Below, in pieces: positions 46,243-55,504 of a stretch of DNA of 64,000 nt. The stretch is from Polycladidibacter stylochi (GTDB lineage: Bacteria; Pseudomonadota; Alphaproteobacteria; Rhizobiales; Stappiaceae). The stretch lies in contig NZ_LLWE01000014.1 in assembly GCF_001562055.1 (NCBI RefSeq), forward strand, positions 1-64,000, given 5' to 3'. A program made the translations under genes and the position numbers. The notes below the pieces were generated by a model. That model saw nothing but the letters and a program-made list of their open reading frames with translations, did no database searches and was not told the DNA's origin. Position 1 is the stretch's first letter. Each line of letters opens with the position of its first letter.

Positions 46243-47403
46243 TTAGCTTGAATACGGCTCCAGATCACCTCGTGCCCAGTCTTCTTTCGTTTTTTGCCGA
46301 AAATCTTCAAACTGACCGGCATCAATGGCATCGCGAATACCCTGCATCAGGTATTGATAATAGGCAAGGTTATTCCAGGTGAGCAGCATGGCGGCCAACC
46401 CCTCATTCACACGTACCAAGTGGTGCAAATACGCCCGTGAATAATTATTGGTGGCCTCACAATTGGATTGCGCATCAAGCGGGCGCGGGTCATCCGCATG
46501 GCGAGCGTTTTTCAAGTTAACCTTGCCAAAACGTGTATAGGCCAAACCGTGACGACCTGCTCTTGTGGGCATTACACAGTCGAATTGGTCAATACCACGA
46601 GCCACGCTTTCCAAAAGATCTTCAGGTGTGCCAACACCCATTAAATAGCGAGGCTTATCTACTGGCATCACCGGCGTTGTGACTTCAAGTGTTTTCAGCA
46701 TAACTGCTTGCGGTTCACCAACAGCCAAGCCGCCAACGGAGTAACCCTCAAATGGCATTTGCGCCAACTGTCTGGCAGATTCAATACGCAGTTCCGCATT
46801 ATCTCCCCCTTGAACGATACCATAAAGCCCCTGCCCTTTTGCTGGCCCGCCCATGCGCTCAAATTGCTCACGCGAACGCACCGCCCACCGCAAAGACAAT
46901 TGCATCGCCGCTTCGATTTCTTTTTTCTCAGCTGGCAAACCAATGCACTGGTCGAGTTGCATTTGAATATCCGAACCGAGCAGACCTTGAATTTCCACGG
47001 AGCGCTCCGGGCTCATCATATGTTTCGAGCCGTCGTGATGCGAGCGGAACGTCACCCCTTCTTCGGTCATTTTTCGCAAAGAAGAGAGCGACATGACCTG
47101 AAAACCACCAGAGTCAGTCAATATCGTGTGTGGCCAGTTCATAAACTTATGCAAACCACCCAGCTTGGCCACACGCTCAGCCGTGGGGCGCAGCATCAAA
47201 TGGTATGTATTACCTAAAATCACATCAGCGCCCAGTTCCCGTACCTGTTGCGGGTACATAGCCTTAACGGTGGCCTGTGTGCCGACTGGCATGAAAGCTG
47301 GTGTACGCACCACCCCGTGGGGCGTCGTTATTTCACCGCGCCGCGCCATACCGTCGGTTTTCAGCAGTTTAAACGAGAAGGGCTGTTGTTTTTGTTCTGA
47401 CAT
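46243..47403 (-). CDS. tgt: tRNA-guanine transglycosylase (queuosine pathway)
   Basis: Tgt swaps guanine 34 for preQ1 in tRNAs with GUN anticodons. The catalytic aspartates are present in [12 protein letters not shown] (Asp97) and [13 protein letters not shown] (Asp275), with GIVQGG and [12 protein letters not shown]. The zinc motif that in E. coli reads CDCYTC plus a later His is here SNCEAT (313-318) and Asn344, so only one of four ligands (Cys315) remains. 386 residues. It lies three bases after the queA stop. A structure held together without zinc is the likely explanation. Confidence 0.95.
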   Translation of the reverse strand: MSEQKQQPFSFKLLKTDGMARRGEITTPHGVVRTPAFMPVGTQATVKAMYPQQVRELGADVILGNTYHLMLRPTAERVAKLGGLHKFMNWPHTILTDSGGFQVMSLSSLRKMTEEGVTFRSHHDGSKHMMSPERSVEIQGLLGSDIQMQLDQCIGLPAEKKEIEAAMQLSLRWAVRSREQFERMGGPAKGQGLYGIVQGGDNAELRIESARQLAQMPFEGYSVGGLAVGEPQAVMLKTLEVTTPVMPVDKPRYLMGVGTPEDLLESVARGIDQFDCVMPTRAGRHGLAYTRFGKVNLKNARHADDPRPLDAQSNCEATNNYSRAYLHHLVRVNEGLAAMLLTWNNLAYYQYLMQGIRDAIDAGQFEDFRQKTKEDWARGDLEPYSS

Positions 47404-47406
47404 GGA

Positions 47407-48483
47407 TTAATCCTTGGGGAAGAGCAGCGAGCTGTCACCGTAGCTATAAAAGCGATAGTTATTGTCTATTGCATGCTCATAGGCACGCCGCATTTCTGGC
47501 ATACCGGCAAATGCACTTACCAACATAAACAAGGTGGAACGCGGCAAGTGGAAGTTTGTCATTAAAGCATCAATTGCTTTAAACTGATAACCGGGAACAA
47601 TAAAAATACTGGTCGAACCGGAAAACTCGGATATTTGTCCACTGGCCTGAGCCGAGCTTTCAAGAATGCGCAGTGAAGTGGTGCCAACCGCCACAACCTT
47701 GTTGCCGCGTTTGCGCACGGCATTCAACTGTTCTGCTGTCGCCCGCGAAATTTCGCCCCATTCATCGTGCATTTGATGGTGATTGGTATCATCCACTTTA
47801 ACAGGCAAAAAAGTTCCTGCCCCCACATGTAGGGTTACAAAGTGGCGCTCAACGCCTTTTTGCGCCAGCATTTCAAATAACCGATCCGTAAAGTGCAAGC
47901 CTGCTGTGGGCGCTGCCACAGCACCTTCATGACGCGCATAAACGGTTTGATAGTCTTGCCGGTCTTGCGCATCTTCGGCGCGTTTTTGGGCGATATATGG
48001 TGGTAGTGGAATGTGACCGACCTGCGCTATGGCAGCGTCTAATTCCGCAGCTGATTTATTGAATTTGAAACGAATATCGCCGCTTGGGCTTTTTTCCATC
48101 ACCTGTGCGCTTAATGTGGCTTGTTCAGCCCCGCTTTCATCAAATGCAAAAGAAACACAATCACCGACCCGAAGCTTTTTAGCGGGGCGGACAAATGCCC
48201 GCCACTCATCCACTGACGCCCGCTGATGTAAAGTGACACCAACTTTAGCGCTCACACCATCTCGTTTACGAAACCCAAGCAATTGTGCGGGAATTACTTT
48301 CGTATCATTGAACACCAAAGCATCACCAGGTTCCAGAAAACTGGCAAGTTCAAGTACATGACTATCTTGCAAAAGGGGCGTCTGGTTTGGTTTTACAACC
48401 AAGAGCTTGGATGTATCTCTTGGCGAAGTTGGCCGCAATGCAATATTTTCTGAGGGCAACTCAAAATCAAACTCGTCTACGCG
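47407..48483 (-). CDS. queA: S-adenosylmethionine:tRNA ribosyltransferase-isomerase
   Basis: QueA turns preQ1-tRNA into epoxyqueuosine-tRNA. Blocks are [94 protein letters not shown] and [35 protein letters not shown] start at ATG 48483 (AAGG upstream), giving 358 residues; a longer frame to 48600 would add 39 unrelated residues. It is coupled to tgt. Confidence 0.96.
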   Translation of the reverse strand, partial: RVDEFDFELPSENIALRPTSPRDTSKLLVVKPNQTPLLQDSHVLELASFLEPGDALVFNDTKVIPAQLLGFRKRDGVSAKVGVTLHQRASVDEWRAFVRPAKKLRVGDCVSFAFDESGAEQATLSAQVMEKSPSGDIRFKFNKSAAELDAAIAQVGHIPLPPYIAQKRAEDAQDRQDYQTVYARHEGAVAAPTAGLHFTDRLFEMLAQKGVERHFVTLHVGAGTFLPVKVDDTNHHQMHDEWGEISRATAEQLNAVRKRGNKVVAVGTTSLRILESSAQASGQISEFSGSTSIFIVPGYQFKAIDALMTNFHLPRSTLFMLVSAFAGMPEMRRAYEHAIDNNYRFYSYGDSSLLFPKD

Positions 48484-48648
48484 CATTAGGGTACCTTGAT
48501 GTGGACTGTTCCGCCACTGTGAAAGAAAAGACGCTAACAAAGGCAATAGCGTATCAACCAGAGGCAAAGGCTCATAACGCCAAACAGGCGCTAAGGTCAA
48601 GTACCACTTCGATTTACCAATGAATTTTGAAAGACTTCACTTTATTAG

Positions 48649-48671
48649 ACCATTCTCATTGAGAGAATGGT
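48649..48671 (-). repeat. Nine-base inverted repeat covering the tRNA-Lys CCA end
   Basis: Perfect arms ACCATTCTC (48649-48657) and GAGAATGGT (48663-48671) with a five-base loop. One arm contains the discriminator base and CCA. It lacks a T-run, so it may act in 3' processing or as a weak terminator. Confidence 0.5.
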
Positions 48672-48743
48672 GAGCCCGCACGGGTTCGAACCGTGGACCT
48701 ACTGATTAAAAGTCAGTTGCTCTACCAGCTGAGCTACGGGCTC
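48668..48743 (-). tRNA. tRNA-Lys (anticodon UUU)
   Basis: A 76-base cloverleaf on the minus strand with acceptor arms GAGCCCG / CGGGCTC, D arm GCTC...GAGC, anticodon stem ACTGA / TCAGT around CTTTTAA, T arm with GGTTCGAACC and discriminator A. The CCA end is encoded (48668-48670). It lies upstream of queA on the same strand. Confidence 0.97.
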
Positions 48744-48778
48744 TTAGGCTTGGCGTTGCGCCGTTGCCTGTGAGGGGT

Positions 48779-48807
48779 CTTCTAAGGATTTCATCGCTTT
48801 AGCGCAA
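48779..48807 (-). promoter_or_regulatory. Probable promoter of tRNA-Lys
   Basis: On the minus strand TTGCGC (48802-48807) and TAGAAG (48779-48784) are separated by 17 bases. The tRNA 5' end follows 35 bases past the -10 box. Confidence 0.55.
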
Positions 48808-48990
48808 GCCCTTTTTTTTATTTTCCACACTGCATATTTTTATTGCATCCAATTGCACGTTGTGTTGGCCGCGCCTATTTAATTTGTTGGTCGCGCCCAT
48901 TTGAAATCATTTTTTACAAGCAACCTCTTGCCACTTCAGCTTCTTCAATTATTTTAAGTAGAAACTAGGCCGATAATGCAGGGTTTTTAA

Positions 48991-50007
48991 GTGCCGATTA
49001 TTTCCAAGATTTTTCTTAGAGTTTATGATGATTTGGTTGAACTGAAATTATGGCTGCTTGCAGCATTATTGCTCAGCTATCTTGGTATTTCGTATATACT
49101 GTTTTATCTGGCTGGCGAGCAGCATCTGGTTCAAGATTTTATCAGCTTTAGCTATTTTGCCATTACAACAGCATCGACTGTCGGCTATGGGGACTTGTCA
49201 CCGCAAACTGCTGCAGGGCGTTTGATTGCAACCATCTGGTTTATGCCTGGTGCTTTGATTATCTTTACCGCTTTTTTGGGAAAAGTGACTTCTGACATCA
49301 TTAGGGGAGTGAGGCGTATGGCGGATGGTCTTGGGGACTTTGCACATCTTAACAATAGTGTGGTGCTGATCGGATACCAAGAAGAGCACAGTATCGCGAT
49401 GATCAATGATCTCATCGCAAGCGGCGTTAATACGAGTGCGATTATTATGATGGCCCGGGAAGGTGATATCTCCCTACCCAAGGGTGTGCGGTATATCCGC
49501 TCTGAGCGACTGGATGCCCTACAAGAGTTAACAAGGGCAGGCGTACATCAGGCTTCGATGGTTATTGTCTATTGCAAAAGTGATGGCGAGAGTTTCAATA
49601 GCTGCCTCGCAGTGCGTGAATTAAACCAAAGCGTGCATGTTGCGGCATATTTTGGGGACCAAGACACTGCTCGTCGTGCACGTCAGCTCGCGCAAGTAGA
49701 AGCTGTGGTTTCGAATGCATCATCGACACTCATTCGTGCGGCGCAGGATCCTGGAGCCAGTCAAGTTTTGCACGCACTAAGTTCGTTTAGCTGTAATGCA
49801 ACCATTTTTTCCCTCAAAATCACTCGGGCCAATACGCCGATAAATGAAATAGAGGCACACCTGAATGCGGTTGATGCCAGCCTATTAGCGATCGGGGATG
49901 CAAGTGATAAAGAGCAGCTTTGTTTTAGGCCCTTCCCTCAATCACTTAGCACCAACCATATTGTTTATTATGTTGCTCATTCTCGCGTGAAAACTGACCG
50001 TATTTAG
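48991..50007 (+). CDS. Two-helix potassium channel with RCK/TrkA-N domain
   Basis: The first helix (LKLWLLAALLLSYLGISYILFYL) and second helix (LIATIWFMPGALIIFTAFLGKV) flank a pore loop with the selectivity filter TTASTVGYGD. A cytoplasmic Rossmann-like RCK domain follows (SVVLIGYQEEHSIAMINDLI, GVRYIRSERLDALQELTRAGV, AAYFGDQDTARRARQL). The full layout is that of ligand-gated bacterial K+ channels such as Kch. 338 residues. The start is GTG 48991 with a weak AGGG site. Nothing nearby identifies the ligand. Confidence 0.9.
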   Translation: MPIISKIFLRVYDDLVELKLWLLAALLLSYLGISYILFYLAGEQHLVQDFISFSYFAITTASTVGYGDLSPQTAAGRLIATIWFMPGALIIFTAFLGKVTSDIIRGVRRMADGLGDFAHLNNSVVLIGYQEEHSIAMINDLIASGVNTSAIIMMAREGDISLPKGVRYIRSERLDALQELTRAGVHQASMVIVYCKSDGESFNSCLAVRELNQSVHVAAYFGDQDTARRARQLAQVEAVVSNASSTLIRAAQDPGASQVLHALSSFSCNATIFSLKITRANTPINEIEAHLNAVDASLLAIGDASDKEQLCFRPFPQSLSTNHIVYYVAHSRVKTDRI

Positions 50008-50017
50008 ACCCAATATG

Positions 50018-50917
50018 CTAAACACGGAATATTAAAGCGCAGCCGATAATCACAAGAAATGCACCAATCCAAGCCCCTATAGCCGGTGCTTGACCCGTTC
50101 GCCACCACAGTAACGGCAATAAAATCGCCGGGCTGGTGGCTGAGAGGGTGGATACGATACCCACTTCTCCTCCTTCTAAGGCGAATAGAAGGAATGACAT
50201 GCCCACACCCATACCCAAAAAGCCAGAGACGATACAAAAACCCAGGATATTTATTGTCATCGGACGTGCGAATTTGAACATTGGGCTTGGTAACGAAACA
50301 AGAAAAGAAAGGCCGATGGCCGCGATTGTGCACCTTACCAAAGCAACAGCCAACGGGTCGGCCCCCAATGACATTATCGGCTTGATTGCAAGTGAACCTA
50401 TGGACTGGGAAGTGGCTGCAACCAACCCCAAACCAACTCCTATGACGAGAGGCCCCTTCACCGCTTCCCATTGGTGGAGCTGATCTTTTCTCTTACCAAA
50501 AGCAATTGCGAGTACAACACCGACAATGACCAGAAGTATGCCGGAGACTTCTTGAATGCTGAGCTTTTCACCAAACAGCAATGCACCTAGAATTACAGAT
50601 ATTGGTGCATTCATAGCGAAAATGATTGAAGTTCGGCGCGGCCCAAGCCTGTTTAAAGTTAAAAATAGAGCTGTATCGCCTACAAAAATACCAATGAAGC
50701 CAGAGATAAAGAGCAGTGGTAAATAGTCATAGGATAACGTTTGCCAGCTACCCGAAATGAGGGTGTAAGCTGCTAACATAACAACAACAGACCACATGCG
50801 GGCAAAGTTAAACCCTATTGCCCCTAAATGCCCCGCTGGTTTTGATGATACCAATCCTGTTATTGCCCAACATGTAGCGGCCAATACTGCCGCCCCTTCA
50901 TATATTAACATTTGCAT
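50018..50917 (-). CDS. DMT-superfamily (EamA) transporter
   Basis: About ten membrane helices in two EamA repeats; the first ends near LLFGEKLSIQEVSGILLVIVGVVLAIAFG and the second near PAIGAWIGAFLVIIGCALIFRV. It is convergent with the K+ channel gene (10 bases apart) and divergent from the glutaredoxin-AhpD fusion, with which it could share regulation. The substrate is unknown. The start is uncertain: I take ATG 50917; TTG 50932 and ATG 50911 are alternatives, none with a strong ribosome-binding site. Confidence 0.87.
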   Translation of the reverse strand: MQMLIYEGAAVLAATCWAITGLVSSKPAGHLGAIGFNFARMWSVVVMLAAYTLISGSWQTLSYDYLPLLFISGFIGIFVGDTALFLTLNRLGPRRTSIIFAMNAPISVILGALLFGEKLSIQEVSGILLVIVGVVLAIAFGKRKDQLHQWEAVKGPLVIGVGLGLVAATSQSIGSLAIKPIMSLGADPLAVALVRCTIAAIGLSFLVSLPSPMFKFARPMTINILGFCIVSGFLGMGVGMSFLLFALEGGEVGIVSTLSATSPAILLPLLWWRTGQAPAIGAWIGAFLVIIGCALIFRV

Positions 50918-51091
50918 CCAACCATTAAACAATTGCTGTAAACGTGTTTAAGGACGCTTGGGTAATTTGAAAAGAAAATTCTTTATTTAAGGGCGTATTT
51001 CACCGCTTGGCATGTTTCGATTATGAAACGCAAAGGGGACGTTAACGACATATGCGCTGCTTTATAAAACACGTAGTCTCATTGTTGTTCA

Positions 51092-51164
51092 TAGGAGTTG
51101 ACCTATTTAACTGTCATTGATGGCCTCATCACCCAATTGCCTGCTTATTGTAGGCTCCTATAAA
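51092..51164 (+). promoter_or_regulatory. Promoter with TAGG/CCTA palindromes before the Grx-AhpD gene
   Basis: TTGCCT (51137-51142) and TATAAA (51159-51164) are spaced by 16 bases, a good promoter. A palindrome TAGGCTCCTA (51151-51160) overlaps the -10 box, and a related one, TAGG-N6-CCTA, is at 51092-51105. They may be operator half-sites for the nearby LysR protein; that link is inference. Confidence 0.5.
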
Positions 51165-51205
51165 AAACGTAGGTCACTCCTTGCCTAATAGGGAAAGGAT
51201 AAACG

Positions 51206-52834
51206 ATGCTAGCCGCTATAACTTTGTATAGTAAACCCAAATGTCCCCATTGCGAGGAAGCCAAAGAGCAACTTGATCGTGCCGGCCTTCCCTATGAAAC
51301 GCATAATATTGCAGATAATTTACATGATCGGGACACCAGTGTTTATCGCAGTGGTGCGGTAACAGTTCCACAAATTTTTGTGGACCAGCACCATATAAAC
51401 GGCGCGGATGAACTGCGGAAAGTAGCGGAAAACCATTTACTCTCACCACTATTAAATGATGCAGAAGTTACCGATGGTTTGGCACAATTTCCCAAGAGCC
51501 TTATTCATCAAGGCGCGGAAGACTATCTGCTACGCGATGTTATTCCAGAAAGTGATGGCACACATGACGAAGACCCAGAAACCTGGCCAATTTTACACTT
51601 CTATAAAGACTTTTTTGGATTTTGGCCAAACTGTTTTTATTACCAACATCATTGGCACGAGGCCTACAAACTGTTTGTTTATTGTCACAATACCGCGGCA
51701 ATAATGGGTGGAAAAAACATTCTTGGCTCACCTGTTATGATGGCAGTGATTTACTCCACATCCAAAGCCCATGGCTGCGCGTATTGCACAGTACACAGCG
51801 CATCAGTGGGCGGGGAAAAAAGTGCGCTTATTCCCGACTTGGTGGAAAAATCCAAGAACTCAATATTTTTACCCAATTCACCAATTGGTCCTTTTGAAGC
51901 GTCCTTAGCTAATTTGGCTGCAAATGCCACCCTTAACAAGGTCAACCAAGAAGATATTGAACGTATTTATGCTACGGCCTTTGAAGCGCGTGTTTCCAAA
52001 GAAAGCCCGGAAGCTAATATCACTGCTGCGGCCCTCGCCTGCTCTGCACTTGGATTTTTGAATGTTTTTAACGACTTGACTGGAGTTAAAGTTGAGGCCG
52101 AGTGGGCAAATAGCGCAGAAAAGCATGGTATTAACCCAGGGCGGCATGGGGCAAGCTATGAGCGGGCCTCTGATAACTTGAATTACGACTTACCCCAACT
52201 CACTGTAACTATGCCTGAAATGATGGCGAAATACGAAGGTATCGTTGCCGATAAAGGCAGTAGTGAAGCTTATGCGCAAGAAGAGCTTGCAATTGTTCCT
52301 TGCTGGTTAAAGCGCTGGCCTGAGCAATACAAAGCAACGCACATTTATTTTTATAGCGAAATTATGCAGCCACGTGTTCACTCCGCAATTTCCAGCGAGT
52401 TGAAACACTTAATGCTGCGTGTAAGTGCTATTGCAAAAGGACATGATGAAATCGCCGCCGATGAAGCTTATATGGCCTGGTGCCAGTCTGACAAAACCGA
52501 GACATCAGTTGAGCGATTAAAAAGATGTTATGGTGTGGCATCTGGTGAATATGACAGCGGTACTTTATTTTCTGATGAGGAAGTTGCGGCGCTTATGTTG
52601 GCGCGTCAGTCTGCTATGATACCGTTAGTAACAGTACGTCGTTTCGTGGAACCGGCAACGAAGGCATTTGATAGTACCGAGCTTATTCACCTTATCACGG
52701 TGTGCGCAATGGGTAGTCTGGTACAGCGTTTTAGTGCGATCATGAAACCACGAATGAACCCTGAAAGTGAAGAATTCTGCCGCTCCCATGAGATTAGTTG
52801 CGATAGTCTTCTTATTCGCGTTGGCCTTGCCTGA
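51206..52834 (+). CDS. Glutaredoxin fused to two AhpD/CMD-like domains
   Basis: I know of no named gene with this layout. Residues 1-80 are a glutaredoxin: ITLYSKPKCPHCEEAK (CPHC, Cys13/Cys16), the cis-Pro loop AVTVPQIFVD and NGADELRK. Residues 125-300 are helical, with HGCAYCTVHSASVG (Cys191, Cys194, His197), the redox motif of AhpD/carboxymuconolactone-decarboxylase-like proteins, in the CxxC-x2-H variant. Residues 385-515 look like a second, CxxC-less copy (ISSELKHLMLRVSAIAKGH; FSDEEVAALMLARQSAM; DSTELIHLITVCAMGSLVQRF). A thiol-dependent peroxidase fed directly by its own glutaredoxin is the likely function. There is no signal peptide, so it is cytoplasmic. It is followed by a small membrane protein gene. 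Confidence 0.8.
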   Translation: MLAAITLYSKPKCPHCEEAKEQLDRAGLPYETHNIADNLHDRDTSVYRSGAVTVPQIFVDQHHINGADELRKVAENHLLSPLLNDAEVTDGLAQFPKSLIHQGAEDYLLRDVIPESDGTHDEDPETWPILHFYKDFFGFWPNCFYYQHHWHEAYKLFVYCHNTAAIMGGKNILGSPVMMAVIYSTSKAHGCAYCTVHSASVGGEKSALIPDLVEKSKNSIFLPNSPIGPFEASLANLAANATLNKVNQEDIERIYATAFEARVSKESPEANITAAALACSALGFLNVFNDLTGVKVEAEWANSAEKHGINPGRHGASYERASDNLNYDLPQLTVTMPEMMAKYEGIVADKGSSEAYAQEELAIVPCWLKRWPEQYKATHIYFYSEIMQPRVHSAISSELKHLMLRVSAIAKGHDEIAADEAYMAWCQSDKTETSVERLKRCYGVASGEYDSGTLFSDEEVAALMLARQSAMIPLVTVRRFVEPATKAFDSTELIHLITVCAMGSLVQRFSAIMKPRMNPESEEFCRSHEISCDSLLIRVGLA

Positions 52835-52919
52835 GAACATATTGGCACAGCTTTGCGGATAAGCTGTGCCATTTAATTCATGTCTAAGTTTTAGTAAATT
52901 AAAATAATAGGTGATCGTG

Positions 52920-53387
52920 ATGACCTTGAACATCCCTCTTTTAACCGCTTGTCTAGGCTTTGCCGCTGGTATCTTTACGGTCCTTTCTTTTTTAGAAAAG
53001 CCTGTTTGGCCAATGATGCTAAACGCAAACAGTCATGCTGTTGTAAATACAGAAGTAAAGGCGGTGCATGGAATTTTAAACCGTCTCATTCGAATGCTGC
53101 CACCAACGATGATGCTTACCATGCTTGTTGTTAGTTGTCTGCTCATTGAACGCTTAATAAGCTCAGATTTCGCCAAACCTGAGATTAGCATGGCAACGCT
53201 GTTCTTTGGACAAATGATAATTGTGGTTGCTCTGTTAAAAAGCCGCATAGATGGTGTTAAAAACGTGGCTGCAGATGAGGATATCATAAAACTGCGGAAA
53301 GGACTGGGCGCGTTAACACAGCTACATCACATGGGATTAGCGGCTGCAATTAGTACCCTATGTCTGCAACTCTATTATCTTTCATAG
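52920..53387 (+). CDS. Small four-helix membrane protein, unknown function
   Basis: 155 residues with four hydrophobic segments (TACLGFAAGIFTVLSFL; LPPTMMLTMLVVSCLLIERL; ISMATLFFGQMIIVVALL; MGLAAAISTLCLQLYYL). I do not recognise the family; the shape recalls DUF1772-like proteins, but I would not assign it. ATG 52920 has AGGTGA five bases upstream; a GTG at 52911 is possible. It lies 85 bases after the Grx-AhpD fusion on the same strand, so the two are probably one transcript and may act together, for example on a quinone or membrane peroxide. That is inference. Confidence 0.65.
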   Translation: MTLNIPLLTACLGFAAGIFTVLSFLEKPVWPMMLNANSHAVVNTEVKAVHGILNRLIRMLPPTMMLTMLVVSCLLIERLISSDFAKPEISMATLFFGQMIIVVALLKSRIDGVKNVAADEDIIKLRKGLGALTQLHHMGLAAAISTLCLQLYYLS

Positions 53388-53398
53388 GTATTTTCATT

Positions 53399-54331
53399 TT
53401 AACTCGATACCTCACGCTTCGATTTGACAACAATTGACTCAGTATATTCTTTTAGGATGTCGAGGAATGCGCGTACCGCCGGAACCGTTGAGCGTTGCGG
53501 CGGATAACATGCATAAAATGAGATTTCTTCGCCAGAGTAATCCTCTAGTATTGGTTGTAGCATTCCATGCGAAATTTGCGGAGCCGTAAAGAAATCGGGT
53601 AAGAACACGACCCCATTGCCCGCTTGGACGATGCTGGTGGCCACAACTGGGTCTTCAACCAACGCAATTGGCTTTGAGTCTAAAGTGATTGATTTTCCCT
53701 CAGCGTTAGTTAAATGCCAAATTTGTGGTGAGCTTTGTACATTTATGACAATTCTTCCCAATGCATCAACCTGTTCACCATTCATGGGGGCTTGAAAATG
53801 TTTATTAACCGGAGACGTAAATAGTTTAAAGCGCGTTGTTGTGATTTTTTTGGCGACTAAATTAGGATCATTTGGCATGCCCAGGCGCAAAACAACATCC
53901 AAGTTTTCGCTTTGAGGATTTGGACCTAAAGAGGTCACCGAAATATGAGGCTGGATTTTTGGGTATAAATCTCGCAGCCTTGCAATGACGGGCCCCACAA
54001 AAAAACGGGCACTAGTGGCGCTGGCAGCAATGCGAATGGGGCCTGCGGGCTCCTTTTTTGCGGCTCGTAAATCTTGTTCAATTTCACTGCCGAGCTCACT
54101 AATTAGGCGCGCGTTATCTAAAAGTGTTTTTCCTGTGGGTGTTAACTCAAGGCCTGAATGGGTACGATTAAACAAGACAGTTCCGCATTGATCTTCTAGC
54201 CTGACAATTGCCCGAGAAAACCGCGCTTTTGAATAACCGTAGTTTTTACAGGCTGCGCTAATACCGCCAGATGTACTGACCATATAAAACAACCGTAAAT
54301 CATCAAGACTTAAGTAAGATGAAATATGCAT
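53399..54331 (-). CDS. LysR-type transcriptional regulator
   Basis: The N-terminal winged helix is typical (LDDLRLFYMVSTSGGISAACKNYGYSKARFSRAIVRLEDQCGTVLFNRTHSGLELTPTGKTLL). An effector-binding domain of about 200 residues follows (GPIRIAASATSARFFVGPVIARLRDLYPKIQPHISV). It belongs to the LysR subgroup with RTHSGLELTPTG. It converges on the membrane protein gene (11 bases apart). I start at ATG 54331 (GGAG eight bases upstream), giving 310 residues. It is a candidate regulator of the Grx-AhpD unit. Confidence 0.92.
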   Translation of the reverse strand: MHISSYLSLDDLRLFYMVSTSGGISAACKNYGYSKARFSRAIVRLEDQCGTVLFNRTHSGLELTPTGKTLLDNARLISELGSEIEQDLRAAKKEPAGPIRIAASATSARFFVGPVIARLRDLYPKIQPHISVTSLGPNPQSENLDVVLRLGMPNDPNLVAKKITTTRFKLFTSPVNKHFQAPMNGEQVDALGRIVINVQSSPQIWHLTNAEGKSITLDSKPIALVEDPVVATSIVQAGNGVVFLPDFFTAPQISHGMLQPILEDYSGEEISFYACYPPQRSTVPAVRAFLDILKEYTESIVVKSKREVSS

Positions 54332-54416
54332 AATGTAAACTCCAGATGACAATGTGCGAAGAAACATTAAAAATCAAACAAGACAAAGATCATTTTAGTA
54401 CTTTTAAAATATTATA

Positions 54417-55430
54417 TCAATTTACATCTTCTTTTGATAACCCGCGCCGAAATCTATCAAAGAATAATGTCGATTGAAAACTATCGTAATCATAGTCTCG
54501 ATAATGACCCATTTTGAAGTACTGTAGGTTTCCTGACTTAATCTTGTTGCCTATTGAACCGGTTATTCTGGCAATAAACTTATCATTTGCCCAAATTTCA
54601 ATAAGACCTGTGTTGTTCAAGCCCCCTTTAATGCGATAACGCATATCTACCCACCCTTTTGTCGGGTCTGGTAGGTCAGGGTCTGCTGAAAGGTGGATTT
54701 TGATCTCAGCATCTTGCTTGTATTCTTGCGGGTCTGCGAGAAAGGGAAACTTGCTGATATCTTGTTTCTCGATTGCCTGTTTCAATTGCGTTAGAGATAG
54801 TTTTGCCGAAACCGCATCGTCCGCTTCGGTTATTGCATCGTGCTGTTGGCGCAATCCTTGCCGCTCCAAAAGCATTAATTGCTTCAATTCATTGACAAAT
54901 AGAGAAAAATCACGCTCAAAGCTACCTGAGGCTTTTGCAACTAATTGTCGTGTATCATTGTGTTGAACCGTTATATGAAAAACACCATTGTCAAATCGTT
55001 GTGCCAAAAAAGGGCTTCCACCTGACTGCTCTTTCCATTGTCCGATGACCCAGCGTGTACTTCCGGCGGGTTTGCCTTTACCTTTAATTGTAAAGCTGAA
55101 TGAATACCAAACTTCATGGCCGAATTCACACCAGTTACTTGGGGCTTCCCATAGCTCGTGCTTTAAATTACCCTCTTTGTCCAGCTCGTCATGACCGGAT
55201 ACTTGTATTGCCAGAGCTTTCGCTCCTTCGCGAACGATTGTTTGTTCTAGTTGATAATTAACTGAACTTCCTAGTCTTTTCACATCCCAATTTCTTGCGT
55301 TTGGGAAAGTGTTGAAATCGTCTTGCAATTGCGGACAACTATTATGGGCTTGCACAACAGCAGAACCCAGTAAATAGGTTGATATAAAAACAGCTAGTAT
55401 TGCGTAAGTTGCAGAAAAGTTACCAGTCAA
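54417..55430 (-). CDS. Secreted polysaccharide lyase (heparin-lyase-I-like, PF14099 type)
   Basis: A signal peptide ends near VVQA (about residue 28). The beta-jelly-roll blocks ELWEAPSNWCEFGHEVWYSFSFTIKGKG, WVIGQWKE, FLAQRFDNGVFHITVQ and then TKGWVDMRYRIKGG, GLIEIWANDKFIA, YFKMGHYRDYDYD and LFFDRFRRG fit the polysaccharide-lyase family that includes heparin lyase I. Between the two halves is a helical insert (about residues 175-225, LFVNELKQLMLLERQGLRQQHD...). The start appears to be TTG 55430; there is no ATG before the signal peptide core. The substrate polysaccharide is unknown. Confidence 0.82.
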   Translation of the reverse strand: MTGNFSATYAILAVFISTYLLGSAVVQAHNSCPQLQDDFNTFPNARNWDVKRLGSSVNYQLEQTIVREGAKALAIQVSGHDELDKEGNLKHELWEAPSNWCEFGHEVWYSFSFTIKGKGKPAGSTRWVIGQWKEQSGGSPFLAQRFDNGVFHITVQHNDTRQLVAKASGSFERDFSLFVNELKQLMLLERQGLRQQHDAITEADDAVSAKLSLTQLKQAIEKQDISKFPFLADPQEYKQDAEIKIHLSADPDLPDPTKGWVDMRYRIKGGLNNTGLIEIWANDKFIARITGSIGNKIKSGNLQYFKMGHYRDYDYDSFQSTLFFDRFRRGLSKEDVN

Positions 55431-55469
55431 TTTACAGATCTCTAGAAGTTATCAGGACACTGACTTTCA

Positions 55470-55479
55470 TAGTATACTA
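55470..55479 (-). promoter_or_regulatory. TAGTATACTA palindrome, possible -10 region of the lyase gene
   Basis: A perfect 10-base palindrome about 40 bases upstream of the lyase start, containing TATACT on the minus strand. No clear -35 box is at the expected distance, so either a promoter core or a regulator site is possible. Confidence 0.3.
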
Positions 55480-55504
55480 AGATATGTAAATAGTTCTTAT
55501 ATGA

